A DNA stretch of 64,000 nucleotides from Actinophytocola algeriensis. Lineage in GTDB: Bacteria > Actinomycetota > Actinomycetes > Mycobacteriales > Pseudonocardiaceae. The notes beneath the pieces were generated by a model, which did no database searches, was not told the origin of the DNA, and saw only the letters and a list, made by a program, of their open reading frames with translations. Positions 34,225 to 43,193 of the stretch are shown here, piece by piece (position 1 is the stretch's first letter; each line of letters starts with the position of its first letter). The stretch is taken from positions 496,001 to 560,000 of the forward strand of contig NZ_JACHJQ010000005.1 of assembly GCF_014203735.1 (NCBI RefSeq). The letters run 5' to 3'. Position numbers and translations under genes: made by a program.

Positions 34225-35433
34225 ATGACGAAACCTGACAGTCCACTGTGGAGGTTCGGGGTGGCCACCATGGCGCTGGCGACGGCGTTCGCTGTCGTCG
34301 CCGCCTGCGGGTCGGACGCCGGCAACAGCGCGGCGCCCGCCGCGACCGGATCGCACGGCGCGCACGCGGGCGGGTCGTCGGCTCCACCGCAGCCGCTGCG
34401 TGCCGGCGAGCGGTTCGTCGACCTGAAGATGGTCGAGGCATACACGCCCGCGCCGCCGGAGGGCGGCACGGACGAGTACCGGTGCCAGATGATCGATCCG
34501 GGCCTGACCAAGGCGGCGTTCCTGACCGGGACCGAGTTCACGCCGGAGAACGTCGCCATCGCCCACCACGCCATCGTGTACGCGGTGCCGCCGGGCGGCG
34601 CTGCCGCCGTGCGCGAGCAGGACGCGGAGACCCCCGGCCTCGGCTGGCAGTGTTTCGGCGGGACCGGCGTGGCCGGCGCCGAGGTGGAAGAGGGGGACGC
34701 GGCGTGGGTGGACACCTGGGCGCCGGGCGCCACGGAGACGCTGCTCGACCAGGACGCCGGCTACAAGCTGGAGCCGGGCAGCCTGCTCGTCCTCCAGCTC
34801 CACTACAACCTGCTCGCGACCGACGGCAAGCCGGCCGGGTCGGACCGCTCGGCGGTGCGGCTGCGGCTGACGGACGGCACGCCGCAGACCCGGGAACTCG
34901 AGACGTGGTCGCTCGACGCGCCGACCGACCTGCCCTGCGCCGCCGACGAGTCGGGTCCGCTCTGTGACCGGGCGGCCTCGATCGCGGACGTGACGAAGCG
35001 GTTCGGGCCAGATGTCGGCGAGATGGCGGACCGTCAGGTGGAGGAGTGCAACCAGGGCGGCGCGCCGAAGCCTGGTGACACCCAGACCTGCGACCACAAG
35101 GTGGAGGCGCCGATGACGCTGTTCGCCGGTTTCGGCCACATGCACATGCTCGGGCGGGCCATCAAGGTCGAACTCAACCCGGGCACGCCGAAGGCCAGGG
35201 TCGTGCTGGACGTGCCGCAGTTCGACTTCGACAACCAGCGGCTGGTGAAGCTGCCGGCGCCGGTGGAGATCGGTCCGGGGGACACGCTGCGGGTGACGTG
35301 TACGCACGACGCGGGGCTGCGCAAACGGCTGCCGCAGCTGAGCAAGCTGCCGCCCCGCTACGTGGTGTGGGGCGACGGCACCAGCGACGAGATGTGCATT
35401 GGCATCATGACGGTTTCCCCCCGCGAGCCCTGA
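34225..35433 (+). CDS. Lipoprotein copper type II monooxygenase (PHM/DBH-like)
   Basis: A 402-residue lipoprotein (lipobox VVAACGSD, Cys near residue 28) related to copper type II ascorbate-dependent monooxygenases. Two jelly-roll domains carry the copper ligands: IAHHAIVYAV in the first, LQLHYNLL between, and FGHMHMLGRAI in the second, followed by DEMCIGIMTV. It would hydroxylate an unknown substrate outside the membrane. A 3' duplicate of the gene follows immediately, and a DoxX-Rieske fusion gene lies downstream and could supply electrons. The ATG at 34225 has no ribosome-binding site. Confidence 0.8.
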   Translation: MTKPDSPLWRFGVATMALATAFAVVAACGSDAGNSAAPAATGSHGAHAGGSSAPPQPLRAGERFVDLKMVEAYTPAPPEGGTDEYRCQMIDPGLTKAAFLTGTEFTPENVAIAHHAIVYAVPPGGAAAVREQDAETPGLGWQCFGGTGVAGAEVEEGDAAWVDTWAPGATETLLDQDAGYKLEPGSLLVLQLHYNLLATDGKPAGSDRSAVRLRLTDGTPQTRELETWSLDAPTDLPCAADESGPLCDRAASIADVTKRFGPDVGEMADRQVEECNQGGAPKPGDTQTCDHKVEAPMTLFAGFGHMHMLGRAIKVELNPGTPKARVVLDVPQFDFDNQRLVKLPAPVEIGPGDTLRVTCTHDAGLRKRLPQLSKLPPRYVVWGDGTSDEMCIGIMTVSPREP

Positions 35434-35467
35434 CGAAGGGGTCGAACGTGTGTGAATTCACTGAGGT
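35401..35467 (+). repeat. Direct repeat, copy 1 (about 67 bp)
   Basis: GGCATCATGACGGTTTC, a C-rich patch, CCTGACGAAGGGGTCGAA and CGTGTGTGAATTCACTGAGG occur in the same order as at 37036-37104 with a few substitutions and indels. This copy covers the last codons of the copper monooxygenase gene and the start of its duplicated fragment. Confidence 0.65.
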
Positions 35468-35654
35468 ATCGCAGCTGTCCACTCCTGTCGACTTCAAGCG
35501 GGGAGACACGCTGCGGGTCACCTGTACCCATGACGCCACCCCTGCGGCAGAAGCTGCCGTATTGAGCAAGTTCCCACCGCGCTATGTGGTCTGGGGCGAC
35601 GGTTCCAGCGACGAGATGTGTGCAGGCCAGATGATGGCCTCGGCCACGACATGA
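35449..35654 (+). pseudogene. Duplicated 3' fragment of the copper monooxygenase gene
   Basis: In frame to a stop at 35654 it encodes RGDTLRVTCTHDA, then LSKFPPRYVVWGDGSSDEMC and AGQMMAS. These are nearly the same as the end of the preceding gene (GDTLRVTCTHDAG, LSKLPPRYVVWGDGTSDEMC, IGIMTVS). The segment between differs by compensating small changes. No start or signal exists, so it is a partial tandem duplication. Its stop overlaps the ATG of the next gene. Confidence 0.75.
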
Positions 35655-36604
35655 CCCGGTTGCGTTTGGATTCCCCGAGGCGGTCGCCGGTCTGGGTACT
35701 GCTGCCGCTGCGTGCTTTTCTCGGTGGCACCTTCTCCTACGCCGGTCTCTCCAAGCTCCTCGACACGCACTACTTGGACGACACCTCGCCACTCGGTGTC
35801 CACGCGCAGATGGTGAACGCCGCCCCGACCTCCCCGATCGGCCCGCTGGTCTCGCTGGCCGCCGACCACGCGACCGTCGCCGGGCTGGCGATCGCTTTCG
35901 GGGAGATCGCGGTCGGGCTCGCCACCCTGCTCGGGCTGTTCACCCGGCTCGCCGCACTCGGCGGTGTCCTCCTCTCACTCAGCTTCTTCCTGACGGTGAG
36001 CTGGACGACTCGGCCGTACTACGTCGGGGCCGACATCCTGTTCGCCGTCGCCTGGACCCCGTTGCTGATCGCGGGCGACGCCGGGGTGTTGTCACTGAGT
36101 GCCCGGCTGCGTGCGAAGGTGCGGCACAGGCTCGGCCTGCCGGTGCACCCCACGCCGGAGGAAGGCGGGACAGTACAGGACGACGTCGAGCGGCGTACCG
36201 TGCTGCGGGGCGGTCTGGTCGCGGCGGCGGCGACCGCTGCCGGAGTCACCGCGGGCAGCGCGCTGGCGCTCGCCCGGCGCCCTGCTGGCTCGCCAGCGGA
36301 CTCGGTAAGCCACGGTCCGGTGATCGCTGCCGTCGACGACATCGTCGTCGGCTCGTCGAAGAGCTTCACCATGCCGAAGGGGACGCCCGCCTATCTCCTG
36401 CGCCCGGCGCCGGACACCTTCCTGGCGTTCAACGCCACCTGCCGTCATCAGGGCTGCCCGGTCTCCTACGTCGGCCCTGGCTTCCGGTGCCCTTGCCACG
36501 GCGCCACCTACGACGAGAACGGACAGGTGACCGGAGGGCCGGCACCCGCACCGCTGATCAAAATCCCGGTCAAGGTCGTTGCGGGCCAGGTCATGCTTGC
36601 CTGA
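35651..36604 (+). CDS. DoxX-type membrane domain fused to a Rieske 2Fe-2S domain
   Basis: A 317-residue fusion. Residues 10-155 are a four-helix DoxX/DoxD (TQO-like) membrane domain (RAFLGGTFSYAGLSKLLD, GLAIAFGEIAVGLATLLGLF). Residues 185-215 hold a twin-arginine-like segment (ERRTVLRGGLVAAAATAAG), and residues 230-317 a Rieske domain with CRHQGCPV and CPCHGATYD binding the 2Fe-2S cluster. DoxD proteins take part in quinone-linked oxidations. It may pass electrons between quinones and an extracellular partner, such as the neighbouring copper monooxygenase (inference). The ATG overlaps the stop of the duplicated fragment and has no ribosome-binding site. Confidence 0.82.
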   Translation: MTRLRLDSPRRSPVWVLLPLRAFLGGTFSYAGLSKLLDTHYLDDTSPLGVHAQMVNAAPTSPIGPLVSLAADHATVAGLAIAFGEIAVGLATLLGLFTRLAALGGVLLSLSFFLTVSWTTRPYYVGADILFAVAWTPLLIAGDAGVLSLSARLRAKVRHRLGLPVHPTPEEGGTVQDDVERRTVLRGGLVAAAATAAGVTAGSALALARRPAGSPADSVSHGPVIAAVDDIVVGSSKSFTMPKGTPAYLLRPAPDTFLAFNATCRHQGCPVSYVGPGFRCPCHGATYDENGQVTGGPAPAPLIKIPVKVVAGQVMLA

Positions 36605-36630
36605 TCTTCGGGGCTCCGGCGGATCAGTCT

Positions 36631-37043
36631 GGCGTTCGCGTTCGGTGAGCACCGCGAGTCGGTTGTCCGCGGCCTGGGTGGCTGTGCGGTGTGCGGTGAA
36701 CTGGCTGATGAGGCGTCGGGTGGTCCGCGGCGCGAGTAGCGCGTCGCCGGCGTCTTTGAGCAGGAAGCCGCTGGCGCCGGCCTGTAGTGCCTCGAAGACG
36801 TTGTCGTCGGTGTCGTAGGTGGTGAGGATGAGGACGCGGACCTGCCCCAGCCCGCGTGTCCCGGCGATCTGGGTGGTGGCCTGGATCCCGTCCAACGTGG
36901 GCATGCGGATGTCCATGAGGACGCCGTCGGTGCGGGTGGCGCGGGCCCGCTCGACGGAGGTCCAGCAGGACCTTGAACCCGGATCGCACGAGACCCTCGT
37001 CGTCGGCGAGCAGGACCTTGATCGGGGCGTTCACGGGCATCAT
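36631..37043 (-). pseudogene. NarL-type response regulator, frameshifted and truncated
   Basis: It begins with a good receiver start (NAPIKVLLADDEGLVRSGFK) and then loses frame. Another frame continues with MDIRMPTLDGIQATTQIAG, VLILTTYDTDDNVFEALQAG and GFLLKDAGD to LAVLTERER, the first residues of the LuxR domain, and stops matching there. About 30 residues in the middle of the receiver and nearly all of the DNA-binding domain are missing. The 3' end abuts the convergent Rieske gene. Confidence 0.75.
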
Positions 37044-37104
37044 GACGGTCTCAACCCCCCGGAAGTCCTGACGAAGCGTCGAACGTGTGTGAGCTCACTG
37101 AGGT
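37036..37104 (+). repeat. Direct repeat, copy 2 (about 68 bp)
   Basis: GGCATCATGACGGTCTC, a C-rich patch, CCTGACGAAGCGTCGAA and CGTGTGTGAGCTCACTGAGG match the copy at 35401-35467, 1.6 kb away. This copy covers the start of the broken response regulator gene and the left arm of the inverted repeat at 37083. Confidence 0.65.
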
Positions 37105-37138
37105 CAACAAGCCGAAACAGCTCTGAGCTCACACACGT
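37083..37138. repeat. 15-bp perfect inverted repeat
   Basis: ACGTGTGTGAGCTCA (37083-37097) and TGAGCTCACACACGT (37124-37138) are exact reverse complements separated by 26 bases. A related half-site (ACGTGTGTGAATTCA) is at 35446 and a weaker one (TGAACTCACACCCGT) follows near 37145. It could be a response-regulator operator, an intergenic repeat family or a hairpin. Confidence 0.7.
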
Positions 37139-37293
37139 CCGCACTGAACTCACACCCGTGCGGCGTCGTGGCGGTCGGACGGGCGGTGACGTGGGCGGCT
37201 GCACGCGGACCCCGGCAGCGGAGCGGTCGATCACGCGGAGCGGTGCGGCTGGGAACCACGGTCGCGCCCCCGACGGACGCGCGAGATGAAGCG

Positions 37294-37959
37294 CTAAATC
37301 GGCCGGGTGAGTCTCAGGTCGTAGGCGAGGATGACGGCCTGGATCCGGTCCCGTGCGCCGATCTTGGCGAGGACCCGCCCGACGTGGGTCTTCACCGTCG
37401 ACTCCGACAGCGTGAACCGTTGCGCGATCTCGCCGTTGGTGAGGCCGTGGCCGATGGCGACGAGGATCTCGCGCTCGCGGCCGGTCAGGGAGTCCAGTCG
37501 GGGATCTTCCCGCACGGGTCCGCAGAGGTCATCGTCGAGCCGGTCGGCGCACGCGTCGAGCAGCCGCCGAGTCAGTGCCGGCGCGATCACCGCGTCCCCG
37601 GCGGCCACGGCCCGGATGCCGGCGAGCAGCTCCTCCGGGCGGGTGTCCTTGAGCAGGAAACCGCTTGCTCCGGCCCGCAGCACGGCGAGCGCGTACCGGT
37701 CCACGTCGAACGTCGTCAGCACCAGGATCCGCGAACGCCGACCGGCGGCGACGATGCGCCGGATGGCCTCGATCCCCTCGACGCCCGGCATGCGGATGTC
37801 CATCAGCACTACGTCGGGATGCAGCTCGGTGGTCCATCGAACGGCCTCGGCGCCGTTCTCGGCCTCGCCGACGATCTCGGTGTCGGGGGTGTTCTCCAGC
37901 AGCATGCGAAACCCGAAGCGCTGCAGCGGCTGGGCGTCCACCACGAGTACAGAGATCAT
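37294..37959 (-). CDS. NarL/LuxR-family response regulator
   Basis: A 221-residue response regulator. The receiver has VDAQP at the acidic pocket (the second acidic residue replaced by Ala-Gln), the phospho-acceptor Asp in VVLMDIRMPGVEG, and GFLLKDTRPEE. The LuxR domain reads LTGREREILVAIGHGLTNGE and STVKTHVGRVLAKIG. The expected kinase gene upstream is reduced to a short chimeric remnant (37980-38255), so this regulator may be an orphan that now relies on another kinase. Confidence 0.88.
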   Translation of the reverse strand: MISVLVVDAQPLQRFGFRMLLENTPDTEIVGEAENGAEAVRWTTELHPDVVLMDIRMPGVEGIEAIRRIVAAGRRSRILVLTTFDVDRYALAVLRAGASGFLLKDTRPEELLAGIRAVAAGDAVIAPALTRRLLDACADRLDDDLCGPVREDPRLDSLTGREREILVAIGHGLTNGEIAQRFTLSESTVKTHVGRVLAKIGARDRIQAVILAYDLRLTRPI

Positions 37960-37979
37960 GAATGGCTGCCTTTCAGGTT

Positions 37980-38255
37980 CTACCGAGCGGACCTGAGACG
38001 ACTGTTGAAACGGCGCTCAGGCCGGTTGGCCGCCGGCGCGGGTTCGTCGTCGGGCGGGCCGCTGTCGTGCACGACGATGTGGACCCGGCAGGCGTCGGCC
38101 ATCAGGCTCAGGTCGACGGTGGTGCGCGGGCCGGCGTGCTTGAGGACGTCGCTGCTCCAAGCCACGCACCCGGCGTTCGCTCGGAACTCGGCGATGAGCC
38201 GTTCGTTCCAGCTGCCAGGGAACATGGTTTCATTCGTGTTGGCCGGGGTGGACAA
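37980..38255 (-). pseudogene. Chimeric remnant: nitroreductase start joined to a kinase ATPase end
   Basis: The 91-codon frame begins like a deazaflavin-dependent nitroreductase (WNERLIAEFRANAGCVAW, cf. NEQIIEEFRANGG). It then switches to the N-box region and first strand of a NarL-type histidine kinase (DVLKHAGPRTTVDLSLMADA, CRVHIVVHDSGP). Neither part is complete: the kinase G-box and the nitroreductase core are both absent. It probably arose from a deletion joining two genes. The kinase piece lies where the partner of the regulator at 37294 would be. Confidence 0.55.
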
Positions 38256-38288
38256 GGTATTCCCTTCACTGTTCGGAGCACTTGCGGC

Positions 38289-40304
38289 TCACCGCTGGCG
38301 GGCGGCGACCATCGGGCGTGCGGTGATGTCGAGGTAGACCCTTTCGAACTGGTCCAATGTGGACCCCAGGTCGTGGGCCGCGATCAGGTCCAGGCTCGCC
38401 TTTCCCATCGCCGTCCTGGTGTGCTCGTCTGCCAGGACCGCGGCGAGCGGCCTGGCCAGCTCGGTCACGTCGCCGGGTGGGTAGAGCCAGCCGTTGTGTC
38501 CTGGACGCACCAGGTGGGGGAGCGCCATCGCGTCTGCGGCGACGACCGGCTTGCCCGCCGCCATCGCCTCCATGGTCACGAGGCTTTGCAGCTCGGCGGT
38601 TCCTGGCATGCAGAACACGGCGCAGCGCCGGTAGGCCCGCACCAGTTCCTCGTCCGGGACGAAACCGTGGAACCGCACTCGGTCCGCGATGCCCAGCCGC
38701 GCGGCCAACGCGGCCAGCCGGTGGCGTTCGCTGCCGTCGCCGACGAGTTCGACGTGCACGTCCGGCAGCAGGGCGGCGGCCTCGAGTAGTTCGTGGACGT
38801 TCTTCTCCACGTCCAGCCTGCCCACGAACAACACGGCCGGCGCACTGGTGGGCTCCGGCGGGCCCGCGTAGTGCGCGCGGTCGATCCCGCAGGAGATCGC
38901 CACCACGGCCCGGTTCAGGCCGTTGCGCTCCAGCAGCTCGGCCGCACGGGGAGTCGGCGTCGTGCACACCGTCGCGCGGCCGAAGACCCGGGCCAGGTCG
39001 CGCCACGCCAGCCGGGCGAGGGGACGGTGGGTGAAGCGGGGCAGCGGACCGTAGCCGAGCAGGTTCTCGGGCATGAAGTGGTTGGTGGCGACCACCGGGA
39101 CGCCCGCCGCCGTGGCGGTGCGGACCGCGCTGCGGCCGATGAGGAAGTGGGCCTGGGTGTGCACGACATCGGGCTCGATCTGGGCCAGCAACTCCGGTAC
39201 GGCTTTCGACGCCCGCCACGGCGGGCAGAACCGGAACGTCGGGTGGAACGGCGTGCGCAGCGAACCGATCCGGTGCACCGTCACCCCGTCGGCTGTCTCG
39301 GTGAACGTCCGGCCGCCGGTCGACGGGCAGATGACGTGTACCTCGTGCCCTCGGCCGGCCAGTCCGGACGCCAGCCGGTACGCGAAGTTCGCCGCACCGT
39401 TGACATGCGGCGGGTAGGTGTCCGCGGTGATCGCGATGCGCGGTGGGCCCTCCCGGCGTTTCCGGCGGGCGGGCGCGGCGGGCTTGGTGGTCGCGGGTAC
39501 CTCGCGGGCGAGGAGCACGAGCCCGGCCACGGCGACGGCGCCGGGCACGACCATGCCGGCGAGCTGGCCGAGCGTCATCTCGCCGTAGGCGAGGACGCCG
39601 ATGAGGACCGCGCTGAGCGGGTCGACGATCGTGGTCGCGCCGACCACGACGGCGGCGGGTCCGCTGGCGTAGGCCTTGTGCAGCAGCCACACCCCAGCGG
39701 GGACCGCCGCCAGAGCCTCGGCGACCACGAGGACGGCCATGCCGCTGGACAGCGGTGCCATCGCCGCCGCCCGCACGAGTGCTGAGGTGAACCCGAACAG
39801 CACGGCGGTCGCGAGCGCGAGGAACAGGCATCGGGCCCGGTCCCTGGTGTACCGGGCCGCCACGGCCAGCGCGGCCGCGCCGAGCACGGCCCACTGTGCC
39901 GAAGCGAGGTCGGGTGCCGGCAGGGCGGCGTTCGTGGTCATGGCGGACAGCACGACGAAACCGGCCACGCCGGTCACGCTCATCACCAGCGCGGTGAGCA
40001 CGGCACGGGTGAGCACGGTCCGCGCGAGCAGCACCGTGAGCACGAGGGTGAGCACGCCGATCGGCTGCACCACGGCGAGTGGTGCCATGGTGAGCGCGAG
40101 GACGTGCAGTACGGCACCCAGCCCGGCGAGCCCGATCCCGGCGTACCAGCCGGGGGTGCGCAGGATCGTCTGGACCGCGGACAGCCCCAGTGCCCGACCC
40201 TCCCGACCGGCGCTCGCCTGGTGGACGGCGCGGTGTTGCAGGTGGACGGTGCCGGCGAAACAACACGCACCGGCGGCGGCGAGGCCGATGGCCAGTGTCA
40301 GCAT
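38289..40304 (-). CDS. DMT-type transporter fused to a GT4 glycosyltransferase
   Basis: A 671-residue fusion. Residues 1-285 hold about nine membrane helices resembling the EamA/DMT (NIPA-like) superfamily (AIGLAAAGACCFAGTVHLQH, VLALTMAPLAVVQPIGVLTL, AVLIGVLAYGEMTLGQLAGM). A basic linker follows. Residues 300-671 are a GT-B glycosyltransferase of family 4: ITADTYPPHVNGAANFAYRL, VLFVGRLDVEKNVHELLEAA, and the donor site region FCMPGTAELQSLVTMEAMAA. GGAGAG lies six bases before ATG 40304. The start overlaps the stop of the (frameshifted) upstream gene. One chain could make a glycolipid and move it or its precursor across the membrane. The substrate is unknown. Confidence 0.82.
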   Translation of the reverse strand: MLTLAIGLAAAGACCFAGTVHLQHRAVHQASAGREGRALGLSAVQTILRTPGWYAGIGLAGLGAVLHVLALTMAPLAVVQPIGVLTLVLTVLLARTVLTRAVLTALVMSVTGVAGFVVLSAMTTNAALPAPDLASAQWAVLGAAALAVAARYTRDRARCLFLALATAVLFGFTSALVRAAAMAPLSSGMAVLVVAEALAAVPAGVWLLHKAYASGPAAVVVGATTIVDPLSAVLIGVLAYGEMTLGQLAGMVVPGAVAVAGLVLLAREVPATTKPAAPARRKRREGPPRIAITADTYPPHVNGAANFAYRLASGLAGRGHEVHVICPSTGGRTFTETADGVTVHRIGSLRTPFHPTFRFCPPWRASKAVPELLAQIEPDVVHTQAHFLIGRSAVRTATAAGVPVVATNHFMPENLLGYGPLPRFTHRPLARLAWRDLARVFGRATVCTTPTPRAAELLERNGLNRAVVAISCGIDRAHYAGPPEPTSAPAVLFVGRLDVEKNVHELLEAAALLPDVHVELVGDGSERHRLAALAARLGIADRVRFHGFVPDEELVRAYRRCAVFCMPGTAELQSLVTMEAMAAGKPVVAADAMALPHLVRPGHNGWLYPPGDVTELARPLAAVLADEHTRTAMGKASLDLIAAHDLGSTLDQFERVYLDITARPMVAARQR

Positions 40305-40962
40305 GGTTTTCTCTCCGTTCGCAGTACGGCGAGTGCCAGCTCGCCGAGCAGGACGAGGTAGACGACGAACAGGAGCCGCTCGGTGAGGCCGTGGAACAGC
40401 GGGCCGTCGTAGGACGACGGGAGGAACACCGGCACGTGGCTCAGCAGGAACACCGCGAGGCACCCCATGCCCAGCGGGTCTGCCGCCGCAGCCGTTCGGC
40501 GAGACCGCGGTGCGCCAGCTGGTGCTCGGCGTGCCGGGCGATGAGCCCGGCCGCGGCCGGCAGGCTGACGAACAACATCAGGCCCGCGTAGCGGTGGATC
40601 TCAGCGGAGAACGTCCACGGCGCGCCGGTAGGAGTGGTGGGGAAGAACGCGCACAGCGCCAGCCCCACACACCAGCAGCACGCCAGGACCACGACCGGCC
40701 GGGTTACGGGCAGCCCCGCCCTGGCCATACCGAACAGCAGATAGCCGGTGCCAGCGGCCAACATCAGCACACAGAAGGCGAAGCTGGCCGCGCCGTACAG
40801 GCCGTAGTCGCTGACCACCTGACGTACCGGGTCGACCTCGGCGCCCAGCACGACATGTAGGACGAGTGCGGTGAACACGGACAAGCCGAAGCAGGCGAGT
40901 GCGGCGGTCGCCCACACGTCCGCGTTGTCCCGCCGGGGACGAATCAGTTCGACGGAGTACAC
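40298..40962 (-). pseudogene. DUF998-like membrane protein, frameshifted near the 3' end
   Basis: It begins at 40962 and encodes five membrane helices typical of DUF998 (GLSVFTALVLHVVLGAEVDP, QVVSDYGLYGAASFAFCVLM, IHRYAGLMLFVSLPAAAGLI). The frame breaks near 40475 within a CAGACCCGC stretch and stops at 40441. One inserted base would let it continue as DPLGMGCLAVFLLSHVPVFL, then LTERLLFVVYLVLLGELALA, ending at a TGA (40298-40300) that overlaps the next start (ATGCTGA). The restored protein would have about 220 residues and six helices, so a single-base loss or a sequence error is likely. Confidence 0.65.
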
Positions 40963-41028
40963 GATTCGACTGTCATGTCCCCGAATGAAAGAACACTAAG
41001 AGTGGCCGCCGAGCAGGTTAAGAAGTGC

Positions 41029-42504
41029 TCAGCGGGTCAACGGCAGCCGCACCCGCAGCTCCGCGCCGCCGCCCGGCGCCTCCCCGGCCACCACACTGCC
41101 CGCGTGTGCCTCGACGATCTGCGCCACGATCGCCAGCCCGAGCCCGGAACCAGGCATGGACCGAGCGGCGGTGGCCCGGTAGAAGCGTTCGAAGGCTTTC
41201 GGCCGGTCCTGCTCGTCGATCCCCGGTCCCTCGTCGCCGACGGCCAGCTCCACCTGTTCGTCTACCGGGGATAGTCGCACGTAGACGGTGCCGCCCGGTG
41301 GGCTCCACTTCGCGGCGTTGTCCAACAGGTTCAGCACCACACGCGACAACCCGCCCGGCTGGCCGGTCAGGTCCGCCGGCACGGTCGAGACGGCGAAGAC
41401 GACTCGCGGCCACCGGGCGCGGGCGCGGATGACGGCGCCGCCGACCACGTCGGCCAGGTCCAGGGGCTCGAACGGCTCCGGGTCGGTGTTCTCCGCGGCC
41501 AGCTCGACCAGCTCGGTCGTGAGGGTGGTCAGCTCCGCTGCCTGCACCCCGAGATCCCGCAGCAGCCGGGCACGGTCCTCCTGCGAGAGCACCTTGCCCG
41601 AGTTGAGCTGCTCGTCAGCGTAGGAGAGCAGCTCGACGTTGTTGCGCAGGCTCGTCAACGGGGTCCGCAGCTCGTGGCCGGCGTCCTGCACGAGCTGCTG
41701 CTGGGCGGCCTTCGACGCGCCGAGAGCGACCAGCATGCGGTTGAACGCCGTGGCGAGCCGGGCGATCTCGTCCCGCCCGTCCACGGGGATCGCGCTGTCC
41801 AGGTCCTGGGTCCTGGCCACCTTCTCCACGGCACCCGTGAGCCGGTGGACCGGCCGCAGGCCTGCCCGTGCGACACCCCAGCCGACCAGGCCCGCGAGGC
41901 CGGCGCCGGAGAGCCCGATCATGGTGAGGAGGAACTGGAGATCGTCGAGGGTTCCCTCGATGCCGGTGACCCGCCGTGCGACCTGGACCGCGCCATCGTC
42001 TCGGGGGACTGTGCTCACGCGGTAGAACGTGTCAGGGCCGGCGTCGGCGAGATCCTGGCCACTGCCGCTCGCCGCGACGTGGGCAGCCTGGGCGGCCACC
42101 GGCCCCAACCACATCGACCCCGCGCTGCTCGACACCGGCTTCCCGTCGGCATCGAGGAACCGGACGACGACGGGTGGCGGTGTGCCGGCCACCTCGAGCA
42201 TCCGCCTGGCCTCCGGTGGCAGTTCCTCGATGTCCTCCCGCCAGTCGCTCGGCAGCTCATCGAGCGCGTGCATGGCCCGCAGCGCCTCGTCGGGCGTAGC
42301 CGCCCGCGCTGCCGTGTCCGTGTCGGCGCGCAGCTGGACGGCCAGGTTCCCGTACATCCGGATGTGCATCAGCCACCAGCCCGCGAGGGACACGACGACC
42401 ACCGCGAGCGCGACCCCGAACGCGGAGAGCACCGCGACCCGCGCACGCAGGCTGAGCTTGTGCCGTCCCCACCTGCCCAGGCGGGTGCCCACGCGGAGCC
42501 TCAC
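41029..42504 (-). CDS. HAMP-containing sensor histidine kinase (MprB-like)
   Basis: A 491-residue membrane kinase. The first membrane helix is at about 23-47 ([20 protein letters not shown]), an extracytoplasmic sensor of about 125 residues follows, then a second helix, a HAMP domain ([20 protein letters not shown]) and the HisKA box [20 protein letters not shown]. The ATPase domain has the N-box [18 protein letters not shown] and [12 protein letters not shown]. It overlaps the response regulator stop by four bases (ATGA). The layout matches MprB-type envelope-stress kinases of actinobacteria; the actual signal is unknown. Confidence 0.9.
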   Translation of the reverse strand: MRLRVGTRLGRWGRHKLSLRARVAVLSAFGVALAVVVVSLAGWWLMHIRMYGNLAVQLRADTDTAARAATPDEALRAMHALDELPSDWREDIEELPPEARRMLEVAGTPPPVVVRFLDADGKPVSSSAGSMWLGPVAAQAAHVAASGSGQDLADAGPDTFYRVSTVPRDDGAVQVARRVTGIEGTLDDLQFLLTMIGLSGAGLAGLVGWGVARAGLRPVHRLTGAVEKVARTQDLDSAIPVDGRDEIARLATAFNRMLVALGASKAAQQQLVQDAGHELRTPLTSLRNNVELLSYADEQLNSGKVLSQEDRARLLRDLGVQAAELTTLTTELVELAAENTDPEPFEPLDLADVVGGAVIRARARWPRVVFAVSTVPADLTGQPGGLSRVVLNLLDNAAKWSPPGGTVYVRLSPVDEQVELAVGDEGPGIDEQDRPKAFERFYRATAARSMPGSGLGLAIVAQIVEAHAGSVVAGEAPGGGAELRVRLPLTR

Positions 42505-43193
42505 AGCGGTTCCTCGCGCAGGACGTAGCCGACGCCGCGGACGGTGTGCAGGAGCCTGCTGTTGCCGTCGGACTCCAGCTTCCGGCGCAGGTAGCCGAGG
42601 TAGACGTCGAGGCTGTTGGAGCTGCTGCCGAAGTCGAAGCCCCAGACCTGTTCGAAGAGGACGGTCCTGGTGAGCACCTGCCGAGGGTGGCGCAGGAACA
42701 GTTCGAGGATCGCGAACTCGGTCCTGGTGAGCCGGAGCTGTCGGCCCGCGCGCACCACCTCCCGGGTTGCTGGGTTCAGCGTGAGATCGTCGAACCGCAG
42801 GTCCGAGGAGGGCGTGGCCGTGTCCACCTCGTACCGCGCGCGCCGCAGCAGTGCTCGCACCCGCGCGAGCAGCTCCTGGAGGGCGAACGGTTTGGCGAGG
42901 TAGTCGTCCGCGCCGGCGTCCAGGCCCGCGACGCGCGCGGTGACGTCCCGCCGGGCGGTGAGCATCAGCACCGGCACGAGGTTCCCCTCCGCCCGCAGCC
43001 GACGACAGGTTTCCAGCCCGTCGAGCACGGGCATCGTGACGTCGAGGATGACCCCGTCCGGACGGCGCTCCCGGATGACATCGAGCGCCTCCTTCCCGTC
43101 CTTGGCGATCGTCACGTCGTAACCCTCGAACCGGAGGGTGCGCGACAAGGAGTCACACACCGCGTCCTCGTCGTCCGCGATCACGATCAGCAC
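42501..43193 (-). CDS. OmpR-family response regulator (MprA-like)
   Basis: A 230-residue regulator. The receiver has IADDEDAV, the Asp in [19 protein letters not shown] and the Lys in [20 protein letters not shown]. The winged-helix domain carries [20 protein letters not shown] and [12 protein letters not shown], ending in the typical [10 protein letters not shown]. The GTG at 43193 has GGAGG seven bases upstream. It is the first gene of the operon with the kinase. Confidence 0.92.
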   Translation of the reverse strand: MLIVIADDEDAVCDSLSRTLRFEGYDVTIAKDGKEALDVIRERRPDGVILDVTMPVLDGLETCRRLRAEGNLVPVLMLTARRDVTARVAGLDAGADDYLAKPFALQELLARVRALLRRARYEVDTATPSSDLRFDDLTLNPATREVVRAGRQLRLTRTEFAILELFLRHPRQVLTRTVLFEQVWGFDFGSSSNSLDVYLGYLRRKLESDGNSRLLHTVRGVGYVLREEPL

